A DNA stretch of 64,000 nt from Actinoplanes sp. NBRC 103695 (GTDB lineage Bacteria; Actinomycetota; Actinomycetes; Mycobacteriales; Micromonosporaceae), in assembly GCF_030269485.1 (NCBI RefSeq), contig NZ_BSTL01000004.1, positions 310,001-374,000 on the forward strand. Reading direction: 5' to 3'. The stretch's first letter is position 1. Each line of letters begins with the position of its first letter. This document shows positions 25,397-36,500 of this stretch, in pieces. Both the position numbers and the translations under genes were made by a program. The notes beneath the pieces were generated by a model, which saw nothing but the letters and a program-made list of their open reading frames with translations, ran no database searches and was not told where the DNA came from.

Positions 25397-25468
25397 GGGC
25401 GATTAGCTCAGCGGGAGAGCGCTCCGTTCACACCGGAGAGGTCACTGGTTCGATCCCAGTATCGCCCA
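25397..25468 (+). tRNA. tRNA-Val (anticodon CAC)
   Basis: 72 nt. Acceptor stem GGGCGAT/ATCGCCC, D-arm AGCTCAGCGGGAGAGC, anticodon arm CTCCG-TTCACAC-CGGAG with anticodon CAC, T-arm ACTGG-TTCGATC-CCAGT and discriminator A. The CCA end is not fully encoded (ACC). TACAGT at 25379-25384 is a suitable -10. Its 3' half is duplicated at 57769. Confidence 0.97.
25431..25460 (+). repeat. tRNA-embedded putative attachment core (left)
   Basis: Thirty bases from the anticodon 3' arm through the T-arm are identical to 57769-57798. This position is a classic tRNA attB core for integrative elements. The intact tRNA marks the left end of the proposed island. Confidence 0.5.
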
Positions 25469-25929
25469 CCTTGCATTTCCGCAGGTCAGCGCATCTCATG
25501 TCGAGAGCCTGTAACGCACCAACCGTCGTATGGCCCTTACATGGGAGCAAACGGCGAGCACAAGATCATCTTTGCGAACACCCGTGCGTCGGCCCACCAT
25601 GGTGCGCCGACGCGGCAGCCGCAGACGCGCAAAGCCCAGACCGTCAGCTCTTGTTGCTGGGCGGCTCGGCCTGGTGCCGGTGGCAGTAGCGGGTGACGGT
25701 GTCGTGTCGAATGTCGACGTACCGGCCGTATCCACCCCCACCGGGCCAGCCGTCACACTCGCACCTGCTGTAGCCGGAGCCGCGGCGCACCCCTTCTTCT
25801 CATCGATGGGGACGAAGTGACGCGTTAGAGGTCGGCGACTACGCCAAACGTGGGCGAGTCCCTGATCCGACACGCCGGGTAAACCCGCGGGTGATTGTGC
25901 GCGGCTGATACCGCTCGCGAGTCTGAGGT
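25469..25929. other. Gap between tRNA-Val and the toxin locus
   Basis: Lower GC than its surroundings and without clear third-position bias. ORFs of about 100 aa on either strand (for example 25530-25820 plus) have rare codons and no recognisable domain. No integrase or excisionase is visible. It presumably carries the promoter of the Tc toxin genes. Confidence 0.5.
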
Positions 25930-28900
25930 ATGAGATCCGAGGGTGCGGCGCCCGCAGACGAACGTCGCGACGCCCCCGTCACGTTGCCGAAGGGCGGCGG
26001 TGCGGTCCGCGGAATCGGAGAGACCTTCGCGGCGAACCCGGTCACCGGCACCGGCACGATGACCCTGCCCATCGCGGTCAGCCCCGGCCGGTCCGGCTTC
26101 GGCCCCGCGCTCGCCCTCAGCTACGAGTCGGCCGCCGGTAACGGGCCATTCGGCTTCGGCTGGTCGCTGTCGTTGCCGTCCATCAGCCGCCGGACCGAGC
26201 GTGGCATCCCACGCTACCGGGACGACACCGAGCCGGACACCTTCCTGCTCGCCGGCGCCGAGGGACTGGTCCCGCTGCTAACCGAGACCGCTGCGGGCAC
26301 TTGGGAGCGAGTGCCGGTCCCGGACCGGACCGTCGGCGCTGCCACCTATCGGCTGGCGAGCTACCGGCCACGGACCGAGGGCACACTGGCCCGGATCGAG
26401 CGCTGGACGAACATCGGGGACGCGACCGACGTCTGCTGGCGTACCCAGTCCACGGACAACGTCACGACCTGGTACGGCCGCACGGCGGAGAGCCGGATCG
26501 CCGACCCGGCCGACCCGCGCCGCGTCTTCAGCTGGCTGGTCTGCCAGAGCCACGACGACAAGGGCAACGTCATCGTCTACGGCTACCGCCCGGAGGACTC
26601 CGCCGGAATCTCGACCGGCTTGCACGAGCTTCGGCGCACTACCGACGACCGCTCGGCGCAGCGCTACCTCAAGCGCATCCGGTACGGCAACACGGCGCCG
26701 TTCCGCCCGGTTCTGAGCCCCACTGAGCCGTGGCCGGAGCCGCCCGGCGCGCACTCCGACGACGGCAGCGACGACTGGCACTTCGAGGTGGTCCTGGACT
26801 ACGGCGACCACGACGCCGAGGCCCCGGCGCCGATCGGCGACACAGCCTGGCCGGTCCGCCTCGATCCGTTCTCCACCTGCCGCCCTGGCTTCGAGGTCCG
26901 CACATACCGGATCTGCCGCCGGGTCCTGATGTTTCACCACTTCCCGGCCGAGGCGGTCGGCCGCGCCTGCGTGACCCGATCGACGGACCTGACCTACACC
27001 GACGAGACGGACCCGCTCGATCCGCGCAACCCCGTCTTCACCTTCCTGCGATCGGCTACCCAGACCGGCTGGTCACGGCGGTCCGGCGGCTACGACCGGC
27101 TCACCCTGCCCCCGGTCGAGTTCGGCTACGCCGAGCCGGTCCTGCGCCAGGATGTCGCCGAGACGCAGCTGAACGACCTGCCCCGAGACGGGGTCTCACG
27201 CTGGGCCGACCTGCACGGCGAGGGTACGCCCGGCGTGCTCACCGAGCAGGCCGGCGGCTGGTTCTACCAGCGGAACCTGAGCCCGCTGCAACCCGCCGGC
27301 CAGGCCCGCCTCGCCCCGATGGAGATCATCGACACCAGGCCGGCCGCGTCGCTGCGAGACGGCGCGCAGCTCGCCGACTTGGCCGGCGACGGCCGGATCG
27401 ACGTCGTCGTGGCGGCCGGGCCGGTGCGCGGGCTCTACGAGCACGACGGCGCAGAGGGCTGGCAACCGTTCCGGCCGTTCACCGCGGACCTGCTGCGCGA
27501 CTTCACCGACCCGCACGTGCGGCTGATCGACCTGGACGGCGACGGGCACCCGGACCTTGTGGCCGCCGAGGACGACGCCCTGGTCTGGCATCCGTCGCTG
27601 GGGGAGAAAGGGTTCGGGCCCGGGCGCCGGATACCGCTCGCCGCGGACGACGACGACGGCCCGCCGCGCGCGGCCGTCTCCGCGGAGGAGTCGCTGCACC
27701 TGGCGGACTTGACCGGTGACGGATTGACCGACCTGGCCCGGATCCGCAACGGCGAGGTGAGCTACTGGCCGAACCTCGGCCACGGCCGGTTCGGCGCCCG
27801 GGTGGCGATGGACCACGCCCCGATCTTCGACGAGCCGGATCAATTCGACCAGCGGCGGCTGCTGCTGGCCGACATCGACGGCAGTGGCACCACCGACCTG
27901 ATCTACCTGCATCGATCCGGCATCCGGGTCTACTTCAACCGGTCCGGCAACTCCTGGAGTGAGCCGCACGAGCTCTCCGTGCGCCCGCCCGCCGACCCGG
28001 CCTCGGTGGTGGCCGTCGACCTGCTCGGCAACGGCACCGCCTGCCTGGTCTGGCCGTCGCCGTTGCCGGACGCGACCGGGCGCTCGTTCCGCTATCTGAG
28101 CCTGATGGGTGATCGCAAGCCGCACCTGCTTGTCCGCAGCCGCAACAACCTGGGTGCGGAGACCGACATCGACTACACGCCGTCGACGGTGTTCTTCCTG
28201 CGGGATCGGCGCGCCGGGCGGCCGTGGCGCACCCGGCTGCCGTTCCCGGTGCACGTCGTCGAGCGGGTCGAATCGCGGGACCTGGTCAGCGGCCGCACGG
28301 CCGTCACCCGCTACGCGTACCACCACGGGCACTTCGACGGCGAAGAACGGGAGTTCTGCGGGTTCGCGATGGTGGAGACGTCGGACGCCGAGTCGTTCGG
28401 CGGACCAGCGGAGCTCACCGTGCCCCCGGTGGTGACCCGCACCTGGTACCACCCGGGGATGATCGTCGGGGCGGCCGCCGCGCTGCATCCCTTCCACGGC
28501 GAGTACTACCGCGCCGAGCGGCACCTGCCGGATCTCACTTTGCCGGAGGGCCTGACCGCTGCCGAGGAACGCGAGTGCGTGCGTGCTCTGCGCGGTGTCA
28601 CGGTGCGTCAGGAGGTCTACGCCGACGACGGCACGGCCGCGGCCGTGCACCCGTACACGGTGCTGGAGAACCGCCCGGAGGTGCTGCTGCTCCAGCCGCG
28701 CGGCGACCCGCACGCCGCCGTGTTCCTGCCGGTCACCCGGGAGTCGGTCAGCGTGGCCTACGAACGTGACCCGGCGGACCCACGGGTCGCGCACACGCTG
28801 GTGCTGGAGTTCGACGAACACGGCAACGCCCGGCGGTCCTGCGCGGTCGTCTACGGGCGCCGGACCGCCGATCCGGCTCTGCCCGCCGAGGTCACCCGCG

Positions 28901-31900
28901 ATCAGCGACGCCGCTACATCACCTACGTGGAGCAGAAGCACACACCGGACATCACGCGGCCGGACGCGTACCGGTTGCGGGTGTCCTACGAGTCGCGGAC
29001 CTGTGAGATCACCGGGCTGGCGCCGGCCGGACCGCTGTTCACCGTCGGTGAGCTCGCCGACGGGATCGCAACCGCCGACGACATCTCCTACGAAGACGTC
29101 GCCGACGGGACCATCCCGCAGAGACGGCCGGTGGCACACCAACAGGTCCGGTTCCGCGACGACGCCCTCGACCCGCTCCCGCTCGGGCAATGGGACTCGC
29201 TGGGGCTCGGCTACCGGACGTACACGCTCGCCCTCACGCCCGGCGTCGTGGCCGCGCACCTGACCGGTCAGGTCAGCGCCGCGGATCTGACCGCCGCCGG
29301 ATACGTCGGTGACGCCGGGGCCTGGTGGGTGCCGTCCGGAGTCAGCGTCTACCCCGCCGATCCGGCCGCGCACTTCTACGTGGCGACCGGCGGCGTCGAT
29401 CCGCTGGGCCTGCGCACGACGGTCACCCTCGACGACTATCACCTGCTACCCGTGCGGGTCGAGACCGTGCAGGCGGCGTGGCAGGTCGTCACGGCCGTCA
29501 ACGACTACCGGATGCTGGCTCCGGTGCTGGTCACCGACCCGAACGGCAACCGTTCGGCGGTGGCGCACGACGCCCTCGGCGTAGTGGTGGCCACTGCCGT
29601 CATGGGCAAGGAGGGCTCAGCCGACGGGGACACGCTCGCCGACCCGACCACCCGCTTCGAATATGACCTGAGCGGCTGGGCGACCGATGGCCGGCCCAGC
29701 CACGTGCGAACCCTTGCCCGCGAGCGGCACGGCCCCGGTAACGCACGCCGGCGGGAGTCCTGGACCTACTTCGACGGTGCCGGCCGGGTCGCACTGACGA
29801 AGGCCCAGGCCCGCCCGGGGCCCGCACTCGCCGTCGGGCCCGACGGCGCGGCGTCCGAGGTGGACGCCGACCCTCGGTGGGTGGGCACCGGCCGGACCGT
29901 CACCGACAACAAGGGCAACCCGGTCAAGCAGTACGAGCCGTACTTCAGCGCCACCCACGGATACGAGGACGAGGACGCGGTCCGGCAAGTCGGGGTGACG
30001 GCTGTCCTGTCGTACGACCCGCTCGGCCGCAACACCGCCACCCTGCTGCCCGACGGCACCACCACCCGGGTGGAGTTCACCGCGTGGTGGCAGGCGGCGT
30101 TCGACGCCAACGACACCGTCCTGACCAGCACCTGGTACGCCGACCGGGGCAGCCCCGACCCGGCTACACCCGAACCGGCCGACGCGGACCGGCGCGCGGC
30201 CTGGCTCGCGGCCCGGCACGCGGACACCCCGACGGTGATCCACGCCGACGCGCTCGGCCGCGCGGTCTACGCGGTCACCGACCACGGCGGCGGGCGCCGG
30301 TCGACCGCCCGCTCCGAGATGGACCTCACCGGGCGCCTCGCGGCCACGTTCGACCACGCCGGCCGGCGGGTCGCCGAGGGCTTCACCGCGATGGCCGGGC
30401 TCCCTGTCACCGGGGAGAGCGCCGAGAAGGGCCGCCGCTGGACTTTCAGTAACGTCCTCGGCGCGATGGTCCGGTCCTGGGACGAGCACGGCCGCCGGTT
30501 CCGCGCTGACTACGACGAACTGCACCGGCCGGTGTCCACGTTCGCATCCGACGGCACCGGCGGCGAGCGGCTGATCACCCACATCGTCTACGGCGACCGG
30601 GTACCCGGCGCCCGCGCGGCCAACCTGCTCGGCGCCGTTCACCGGATCTTCGACACCTCCGGCGCGGTCCGGGTGCCCGCCTACGACTTCCGGGGGCGCC
30701 CGGTCGCGCTCGAGCGGGTGCTGGCCGCCGGCCACCAGGACGCGCCGGACTGGTCCGCGCTGCCCGGCGCGCCCGACGTCGACGCCGCAGCTGCCCCGCT
30801 GCTGGTCACGGCCGAGGTCTTCAGCGCCGCGTCCGAGCTGGACGCGCTCGACCGCCCGGTCCGGGTGACGCTGCCGGACGCGACGGTCGTGGTCCCCACC
30901 TACGACGAGGGCGACGTGCTGTCCTCGCTCGCGGTCCAGGTCGGCGGCGCGGGCGCGTTCGTGGAATTCCTGCAGGCGCAGGAACGTAACGCGAAGGGCC
31001 AGCGGGAGTGGGCCCGATACGGCAACGGCCTGCTGACCCGATGCTTCCACGACCCGCGCACGTTCCGGCTGACCCGGCTGCTGACCGAACCTGCGGGCGC
31101 GGCTCCCGGAGGCCCCGCCGTGCAGGACCTGCGCTACACCTACGACCCGGTCGGCAACATCACCGAGCTGCGAGACGCGGCTCAGCGGACGTTCTTCTTC
31201 GACAACACCGTGGTGACACCCGACCGCCGGTACGAGTACGACGCCGGCTACCAGCTGATCCGGGCCACCGGCCGGGAGCTGGCCGGCCCGATCAACGACG
31301 TGCGCCGCGACCACACCGACCTCGGCGCGGTCCCGCTGCCGCACGCGAACAGCCCGGAAGCGGTACGCACCTACACCGAGGAGTACGACTACGACCTGCT
31401 GGGCAACCTGACCGAGGTCCGGCACCGGTTCAAGACCCAGCCGGGCGTCGGCGGCGGCTGGACCCGGCGCTACCGGTACACCTTCGACGACACCCCGGGC
31501 GACCGGACCAACCGGCTGACCGCGACCGGCGAGGCGCCACCGGCGTCGCCCGGCTACGGCTACGACGCCCACGGCAACATGACCAGGATGCCGCACCTGG
31601 CCGCGCTGGACTGGAACGTCCTCGACCAGCTGCGCCGGGTAGACCTCGGAGGCGGCGGCACGGCGTTCTACTCGTACGGGACCGGCGGAGCACGCACCCG
31701 CACGGTGATCGAGCGGCCGGGCAACCTCAACCTCGAGTGGATCTTCCTCGGGGCGGTCACCCTGTTCCGTCGCCGGCGGCGCGGCGCGGACGAACCGCAC
31801 TTCACCCGCTGGACCGTCCAGATCGGCGACGACCTCGGCCAGATCGCTCAGGCCGACACGAAGACCCGCGACGACGACGGCGAGGAGCCGGCCAATCCGC

Positions 31901-33459
31901 TCGGCGTGCCGCTCATCCGGTACGTATACGCCGACGCCCTCGGCTCGGCGGCGCTGGAGACAGACGAATCCGGCACGCCGATCTCCTACGAGGAGTACCA
32001 CCCCTACGGCACCACCGCATACCGCTCGGCCCGGCCCGGCACCGACCTGAGCCTGAAGCGGTACCGGTTCAGCGGCAAGCAGCGCGACGACGAGACCGGT
32101 CTGGTCTACTTCGGCGCCCGTTACTACGCGCCGTGGCTGGGCCGCTGGACCAGCACCGACCCGGCCGGCCTGGTCGCCGGGCCGAACCTCTACCGCTACT
32201 GCGCGAACAACCCGGTCATGTTCGGCGACGCCGACGGCACCCAGGAGGCGCCGCGCTCGTTCGGCCTGCCGGAGAACATCGCCCGCGTCCCGCAGGGCGC
32301 CACCCCCGAGGACATCAGCAGCCGGGCCGAACAGCTTCAGCGGCACGTCCACGGCCTCGGCTACCGATGGTGGAACGATGCGGGCGCTGAGAACGCGGCC
32401 CCGGTACACACCGCCCGGGGATGGGATTTCGGCACCTTCGACGCGGAACACATCCCGCCCGACGACCCGCTCGGCCTGCTCGGCACCCCGGGGGCCGGTG
32501 GGGCTGCGGCCACGTCCGCCGGCGCGACCGCGATGCGCAACAACGGGCCCGGCAACACCATCGCGGTGCCCGACAACATCACCGACGACAAGCTCGCCCG
32601 CCTGCAGGAGGGTTCCCGGCAGCGTCAGGTCGGACGTAACGCCGGACCGGGCAACAGCACCAGGACACGACGGGCGCTGCCCGCGCAGCGGCAGGCCCTC
32701 GCCGAGTTCCGGCAACGCAGCCCCGCGCCCGGCCCCGGCACGGCCGCCGGGCACCGCATCGACATGCAGTACGACCTGACCGGCCGCATCGGCGAACACT
32801 GGCGCGACTACATCCGGGAGAACGGCGCCACCAACAGCAACGACGGCTCGGCCGGCTACCGCCTGCTTCGCAACGAGCCGCAGGGGGTGCCGGCCGGTGG
32901 CGTCGCCCGGCAGCGCGACATGGGCCGCCTGGGCAACTCGCCCCGCTTCCGTACCGGGATGCGCTGGGGCGGCGGCGGCCTGGCGGGCCTCGGCCTCGGC
33001 CTGTCCGCCTACGGCCTCTACCGCGACGTCGTCGAGGGTGACGCCGCCATGGGCGTCGGTGACGCGTTCGGCGTCATCAGCGGCGGCGTCGAGGTGTACG
33101 CCTTCGGCGCCACCGCGTTCGGAGGCGGCGCCACGGCAGTCGGGGGCGTGACGGTCGGCGGCCTGGCCGCGGTGCCGCTCGGCATCGCGCTGGGCGGCGT
33201 CGCGCTCGGGGTCTCCTCCGCCGTGAGCGGGTACCGCGCCCACCAGCGCGGCGACACAGCCGGCGCGGTGGCCGGCGCGGTCGGCACCGTCGCCGGTGCC
33301 GCCCTCGCGGCTGGTGGCGGCATCGCGGTGGCCAGCGCGCTGGGGGTGGCGATGGCCCCGGCGCTGGTCGCCGCCGCTCCCGTCCTGATCGCGGTCGGCG
33401 CGGTCCTCGCCATCGGTGTCGGCGTCTTCCACGCCGGCCGCTACTTCGGCTGGTGGTGA
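25930..33459 (+). CDS. Fused TcB-TcC (BC) subunit of a Tc/ABC toxin, SpvB-TcdB-RHS protein
   Basis: 2509 aa. Order: SpvB/TcaC N-terminal domain (about 15-330, TFAANPVTGTGTMTLPIAV); FG-GAP-like propeller with DGDG-type calcium loops (420-700, DLDGDGHPDLVAA, DLTGDGLTDLARI); TcdB middle regions (700-900); RHS/YD repeats (1200-2040); RHS-associated core (2040-2100, YRFSGKQRDDETGLVYFGARYY, DPAGLVAGPNLYRYCANNP). A 400-residue variable C-terminus follows. In Tc toxins the B-C cocoon encloses and self-cleaves a C-terminal cytotoxic domain, which is passed through the TcA pore. B and C are separate genes in Photorhabdus but fused here. No signal peptide is seen; the 50-bp gap to the next gene implies one operon. 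Confidence 0.92.
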   Translation: MRSEGAAPADERRDAPVTLPKGGGAVRGIGETFAANPVTGTGTMTLPIAVSPGRSGFGPALALSYESAAGNGPFGFGWSLSLPSISRRTERGIPRYRDDTEPDTFLLAGAEGLVPLLTETAAGTWERVPVPDRTVGAATYRLASYRPRTEGTLARIERWTNIGDATDVCWRTQSTDNVTTWYGRTAESRIADPADPRRVFSWLVCQSHDDKGNVIVYGYRPEDSAGISTGLHELRRTTDDRSAQRYLKRIRYGNTAPFRPVLSPTEPWPEPPGAHSDDGSDDWHFEVVLDYGDHDAEAPAPIGDTAWPVRLDPFSTCRPGFEVRTYRICRRVLMFHHFPAEAVGRACVTRSTDLTYTDETDPLDPRNPVFTFLRSATQTGWSRRSGGYDRLTLPPVEFGYAEPVLRQDVAETQLNDLPRDGVSRWADLHGEGTPGVLTEQAGGWFYQRNLSPLQPAGQARLAPMEIIDTRPAASLRDGAQLADLAGDGRIDVVVAAGPVRGLYEHDGAEGWQPFRPFTADLLRDFTDPHVRLIDLDGDGHPDLVAAEDDALVWHPSLGEKGFGPGRRIPLAADDDDGPPRAAVSAEESLHLADLTGDGLTDLARIRNGEVSYWPNLGHGRFGARVAMDHAPIFDEPDQFDQRRLLLADIDGSGTTDLIYLHRSGIRVYFNRSGNSWSEPHELSVRPPADPASVVAVDLLGNGTACLVWPSPLPDATGRSFRYLSLMGDRKPHLLVRSRNNLGAETDIDYTPSTVFFLRDRRAGRPWRTRLPFPVHVVERVESRDLVSGRTAVTRYAYHHGHFDGEEREFCGFAMVETSDAESFGGPAELTVPPVVTRTWYHPGMIVGAAAALHPFHGEYYRAERHLPDLTLPEGLTAAEERECVRALRGVTVRQEVYADDGTAAAVHPYTVLENRPEVLLLQPRGDPHAAVFLPVTRESVSVAYERDPADPRVAHTLVLEFDEHGNARRSCAVVYGRRTADPALPAEVTRDQRRRYITYVEQKHTPDITRPDAYRLRVSYESRTCEITGLAPAGPLFTVGELADGIATADDISYEDVADGTIPQRRPVAHQQVRFRDDALDPLPLGQWDSLGLGYRTYTLALTPGVVAAHLTGQVSAADLTAAGYVGDAGAWWVPSGVSVYPADPAAHFYVATGGVDPLGLRTTVTLDDYHLLPVRVETVQAAWQVVTAVNDYRMLAPVLVTDPNGNRSAVAHDALGVVVATAVMGKEGSADGDTLADPTTRFEYDLSGWATDGRPSHVRTLARERHGPGNARRRESWTYFDGAGRVALTKAQARPGPALAVGPDGAASEVDADPRWVGTGRTVTDNKGNPVKQYEPYFSATHGYEDEDAVRQVGVTAVLSYDPLGRNTATLLPDGTTTRVEFTAWWQAAFDANDTVLTSTWYADRGSPDPATPEPADADRRAAWLAARHADTPTVIHADALGRAVYAVTDHGGGRRSTARSEMDLTGRLAATFDHAGRRVAEGFTAMAGLPVTGESAEKGRRWTFSNVLGAMVRSWDEHGRRFRADYDELHRPVSTFASDGTGGERLITHIVYGDRVPGARAANLLGAVHRIFDTSGAVRVPAYDFRGRPVALERVLAAGHQDAPDWSALPGAPDVDAAAAPLLVTAEVFSAASELDALDRPVRVTLPDATVVVPTYDEGDVLSSLAVQVGGAGAFVEFLQAQERNAKGQREWARYGNGLLTRCFHDPRTFRLTRLLTEPAGAAPGGPAVQDLRYTYDPVGNITELRDAAQRTFFFDNTVVTPDRRYEYDAGYQLIRATGRELAGPINDVRRDHTDLGAVPLPHANSPEAVRTYTEEYDYDLLGNLTEVRHRFKTQPGVGGGWTRRYRYTFDDTPGDRTNRLTATGEAPPASPGYGYDAHGNMTRMPHLAALDWNVLDQLRRVDLGGGGTAFYSYGTGGARTRTVIERPGNLNLEWIFLGAVTLFRRRRRGADEPHFTRWTVQIGDDLGQIAQADTKTRDDDGEEPANPLGVPLIRYVYADALGSAALETDESGTPISYEEYHPYGTTAYRSARPGTDLSLKRYRFSGKQRDDETGLVYFGARYYAPWLGRWTSTDPAGLVAGPNLYRYCANNPVMFGDADGTQEAPRSFGLPENIARVPQGATPEDISSRAEQLQRHVHGLGYRWWNDAGAENAAPVHTARGWDFGTFDAEHIPPDDPLGLLGTPGAGGAAATSAGATAMRNNGPGNTIAVPDNITDDKLARLQEGSRQRQVGRNAGPGNSTRTRRALPAQRQALAEFRQRSPAPGPGTAAGHRIDMQYDLTGRIGEHWRDYIRENGATNSNDGSAGYRLLRNEPQGVPAGGVARQRDMGRLGNSPRFRTGMRWGGGGLAGLGLGLSAYGLYRDVVEGDAAMGVGDAFGVISGGVEVYAFGATAFGGGATAVGGVTVGGLAAVPLGIALGGVALGVSSAVSGYRAHQRGDTAGAVAGAVGTVAGAALAAGGGIAVASALGVAMAPALVAAAPVLIAVGAVLAIGVGVFHAGRYFGWW

Positions 33460-33508
33460 CCGCGATGCGCGGCGGCCGCCCGACAGCGACAGACAGAGAG
33501 GTGGCACC

Positions 33509-36500
33509 ATGCCCACGACCTCGTTCACGGTGACCGGCACCGTCACCGACGCGTCGAACGGCCGGCTGCCCGGCGCGTCGGTGACCGCCTGGTCGCCGGG
33601 CCGGGACGGACCGGACGTGTCGCTGGGCCGGGCGGAGACCGACAACGACGGCCGCTACCGGATCGAAATCGAGGTGGACGGGCACCTCGACACGGTTGGT
33701 GTCGACGTTCATATCGACGGCCGCGACGTGGGCCGCAGCCGGCCGCACCGGGTAGGCCGCCCGGAGACCGTCATCGACGTCCAGACGGACTTCCGCCCGG
33801 AGCCTGAGCCGGACCATGAGCCGCGGGACCGGGTCGTCTTCGGTGTCGTCCGGGACGCGTTCGGCGCGCCGCTGGCCGGGGTGAGCGTGCAGGCCTTCGA
33901 CCGGGACCTGCGCTCCGAGCAGTCGCTCGGCCGGGCGGAGACCGACGACGAAGGCCGGTACGCGGTCGCCTACTCGGCCGCCCAGTTCCGCCGGGCCGAG
34001 AAGGACTCCGCCGATCTGGTCCTGGCCGTGACCGACGGCGAGGGCGAGCCGCTGCTGCGCTCGACCGTGCACTACAACGCCCCCGCCCAGGCGGAGATCG
34101 ACCTCGACCTCGACGGAGTGACATTCGCGGGGCCCTCGGAATGGGAGGTACAGACCGGTGCGCTGACGCCGCTGCTGGCCGGCGTGGCCCCGGCCGACCT
34201 GCGCGAGGACGAGCAGCACCAGGACGTTTCGTTCCTCAGCGGCGAGACCGGCTTCAGCCAGCTGACGATCGGCACCTGGGCGGCGTGCTGGCGGCTGGCC
34301 GAACGCACCCGGCGCGACGACACCCCGCTGCCGCCGGAGGCGCTCTTCGCCTTCCTGGCCCAGGGCGAACCGTCGATCTTCCGTGAGTCGATGCTCGACG
34401 ACATCCGGCACCCGGAGCGGATCACCCTGATGGAAGACGCGTTGCTGCGCGCGCTGGCGACGCTGACACCGCAGCGGCAGCGAGAGATCCTCACCGCGGC
34501 GCTGACCCGCAACCTGATCCCGGCCCGGCTACGCCCGGCCGTCGACGACCTGCTCGCCACCCTGCAGCAGATCCGCCTGCGAGCGGCTGCGGACTCTGGC
34601 GTCGGCGGCGGCAAAGGCACCGTCGGGCAGCTTCTCGACGTCGTCGGAGTACCCGCGCCGCAACGCGACGCGGTGCTCGCCGTGATGGCCGAGCACCGGG
34701 GCTCGCTGGCCGGACTCTGGGCCAAGCTGGCTACCGACCCGCAGGTCCCGGAGGCAACGGTCACGCAGGTACGCGGCGTGGTCGAGCTCGGCGCACTGAC
34801 CCGCAACCACGTGCCGCTGGTCGGACTGCTGGCACCCCGGATCACCGGCGGCGAGCTGTCCCGGCGTGACCTGGCCCGCTACTCGGCCGACGACTGGCTC
34901 GGCGTCTTCGCCACGCCCGGCCCCGACGGGCAGCCGGTCGGGGTGCCGGACAACATCGACGGGGACACGCCCGAGCAGAGACAGGCGACCTTCGCCTCGA
35001 TCCTCGGCCAGCAGTTCGAGCGGGCCTACCCGACGGCGGTACTGGCCGCGAAGATCAACCGCAGCGAGGCTCGGGCGCCGCAGCTGACCGCCCGGGTGGC
35101 CCGCTTCCTCGACACGCATCCGGACCTGCACCTGGACCGGGTCCGGATCGACCAGTACCTCGCCGGGCGCCGCGCCGCGAACGAGGCCACCGGCGACGAC
35201 ACCGACACCGACGACGCGCTGCTCACCGAGTTGTCCACCGTGCAGCGGGTGTTCAAGCTGAGCCCCACCTTCACCGGCGTGGACGCCATGCTCACCAAGG
35301 GGATCGAGTCGGCCCAGCAGGTCTACTTCATGGGCCAGGCGCAGTTCGCCGAGACAGTCGCCGACACGCCGGTGACCCGGATCGAGGCGCGCAGCATCTA
35401 CCGCCGCGCCGAGAACGTCTACGCCCTCGCGCTGACCACGTTCGCCGACTTCAGCCTCGCGGTGAACCGGCTCAACCCGGCCGCCGTCCCGGACCTGGCG
35501 CCGGACGCCGAGACCCGCCCGGTGATCGACGCACTGCCCAATCTGCGCAGCCTGTTCGGCTCGCTGGACTACTGCGAGTGCAAGGGCTGCCGATCGGTGT
35601 ACAGCCCGGCCGCGCACTTCGTCGATGTGCTGCGCTTCCTCGGCGACCGTGGCAGTCAGGGCACCGCCGTCAACGCCGGGAAGACCGTCCAGCAGGTGCT
35701 CCTGCAGCGCCGCCCCGACCTCGGCGACATCGAGCTGAGCTGCGAGAACACGAACACCCCGCTGCCGTACATCGACCTGGTCAACGAAATCCTCGAGGAC
35801 GTCGTGGCTCCGCCGGACGGTCCGGCGCTGCCCGCCGGCCTGGAGGCGGGGCTGGCCCCCGGGCCGATCAGCCCCGAGGTGCTGGCCGCGCTGCGAGACG
35901 CCGGGGTGACGGCCGGCGACGACGCGCGGGTCGCCGGCCCGGACATCCGCGGACAGTGGACGGTCCGGGACGCGAGCCGCTCCTACCGGATCTTCCGGCA
36001 CGACGGCGGGCTGAGCCTGCTCGCGACCCGGCAGACCACCGGCACCGCCGCCGAGCTGCGGGCGAGCCCCGAGCACCGCAATCCGGCGGCCTACGCGAAG
36101 CTCGCCGGCGAGGTGTTCCCGCTGCGCCTCCCGTTCGACCTGGCCGCCGAGCAGACCCGCGGCTACCTCGACCAGCTCGGGGTGCCGTACCCCCGGCTGC
36201 TGGAGCTCTTCGGCCCGGAGTCCGGCATCCGGGTGGACTGCGCGGTACTCGGCGTCGACGAAGGACCGCACGGCGTGGTCACCGCTACGACGCCTGGCCG
36301 CGACCCCTGGGACTTCTGGGGCCTGGACGAGCAGGACAACGCGGTGCCCCATCCGGACGCGCCCGGCGATCCGGCGATGACCGTTACCGGCACCTGGCTG
36401 GAGGTACTCGCCCAGGTGCCGGTGCTGCTGCACCGGGCCGGGCTGTCCTACCGAGAACTGCTGGAGGTGCTCGACTGCCGGTACCCCGATCCGGCGGCCA

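Noticed and set aside
25530-25820. 96-codon ORF right of the tRNA
   Set aside because: Many rare A/T-ending codons in the first half and no recognisable domain; an opposite-strand ORF is equally open.
29617-33645. 1342-codon open frame antisense to the BC toxin gene
   Set aside because: Compositionally biased (Val/Gly/Arg) shadow of a real gene in a GC-rich genome; no domain and the sense strand is clearly coding.
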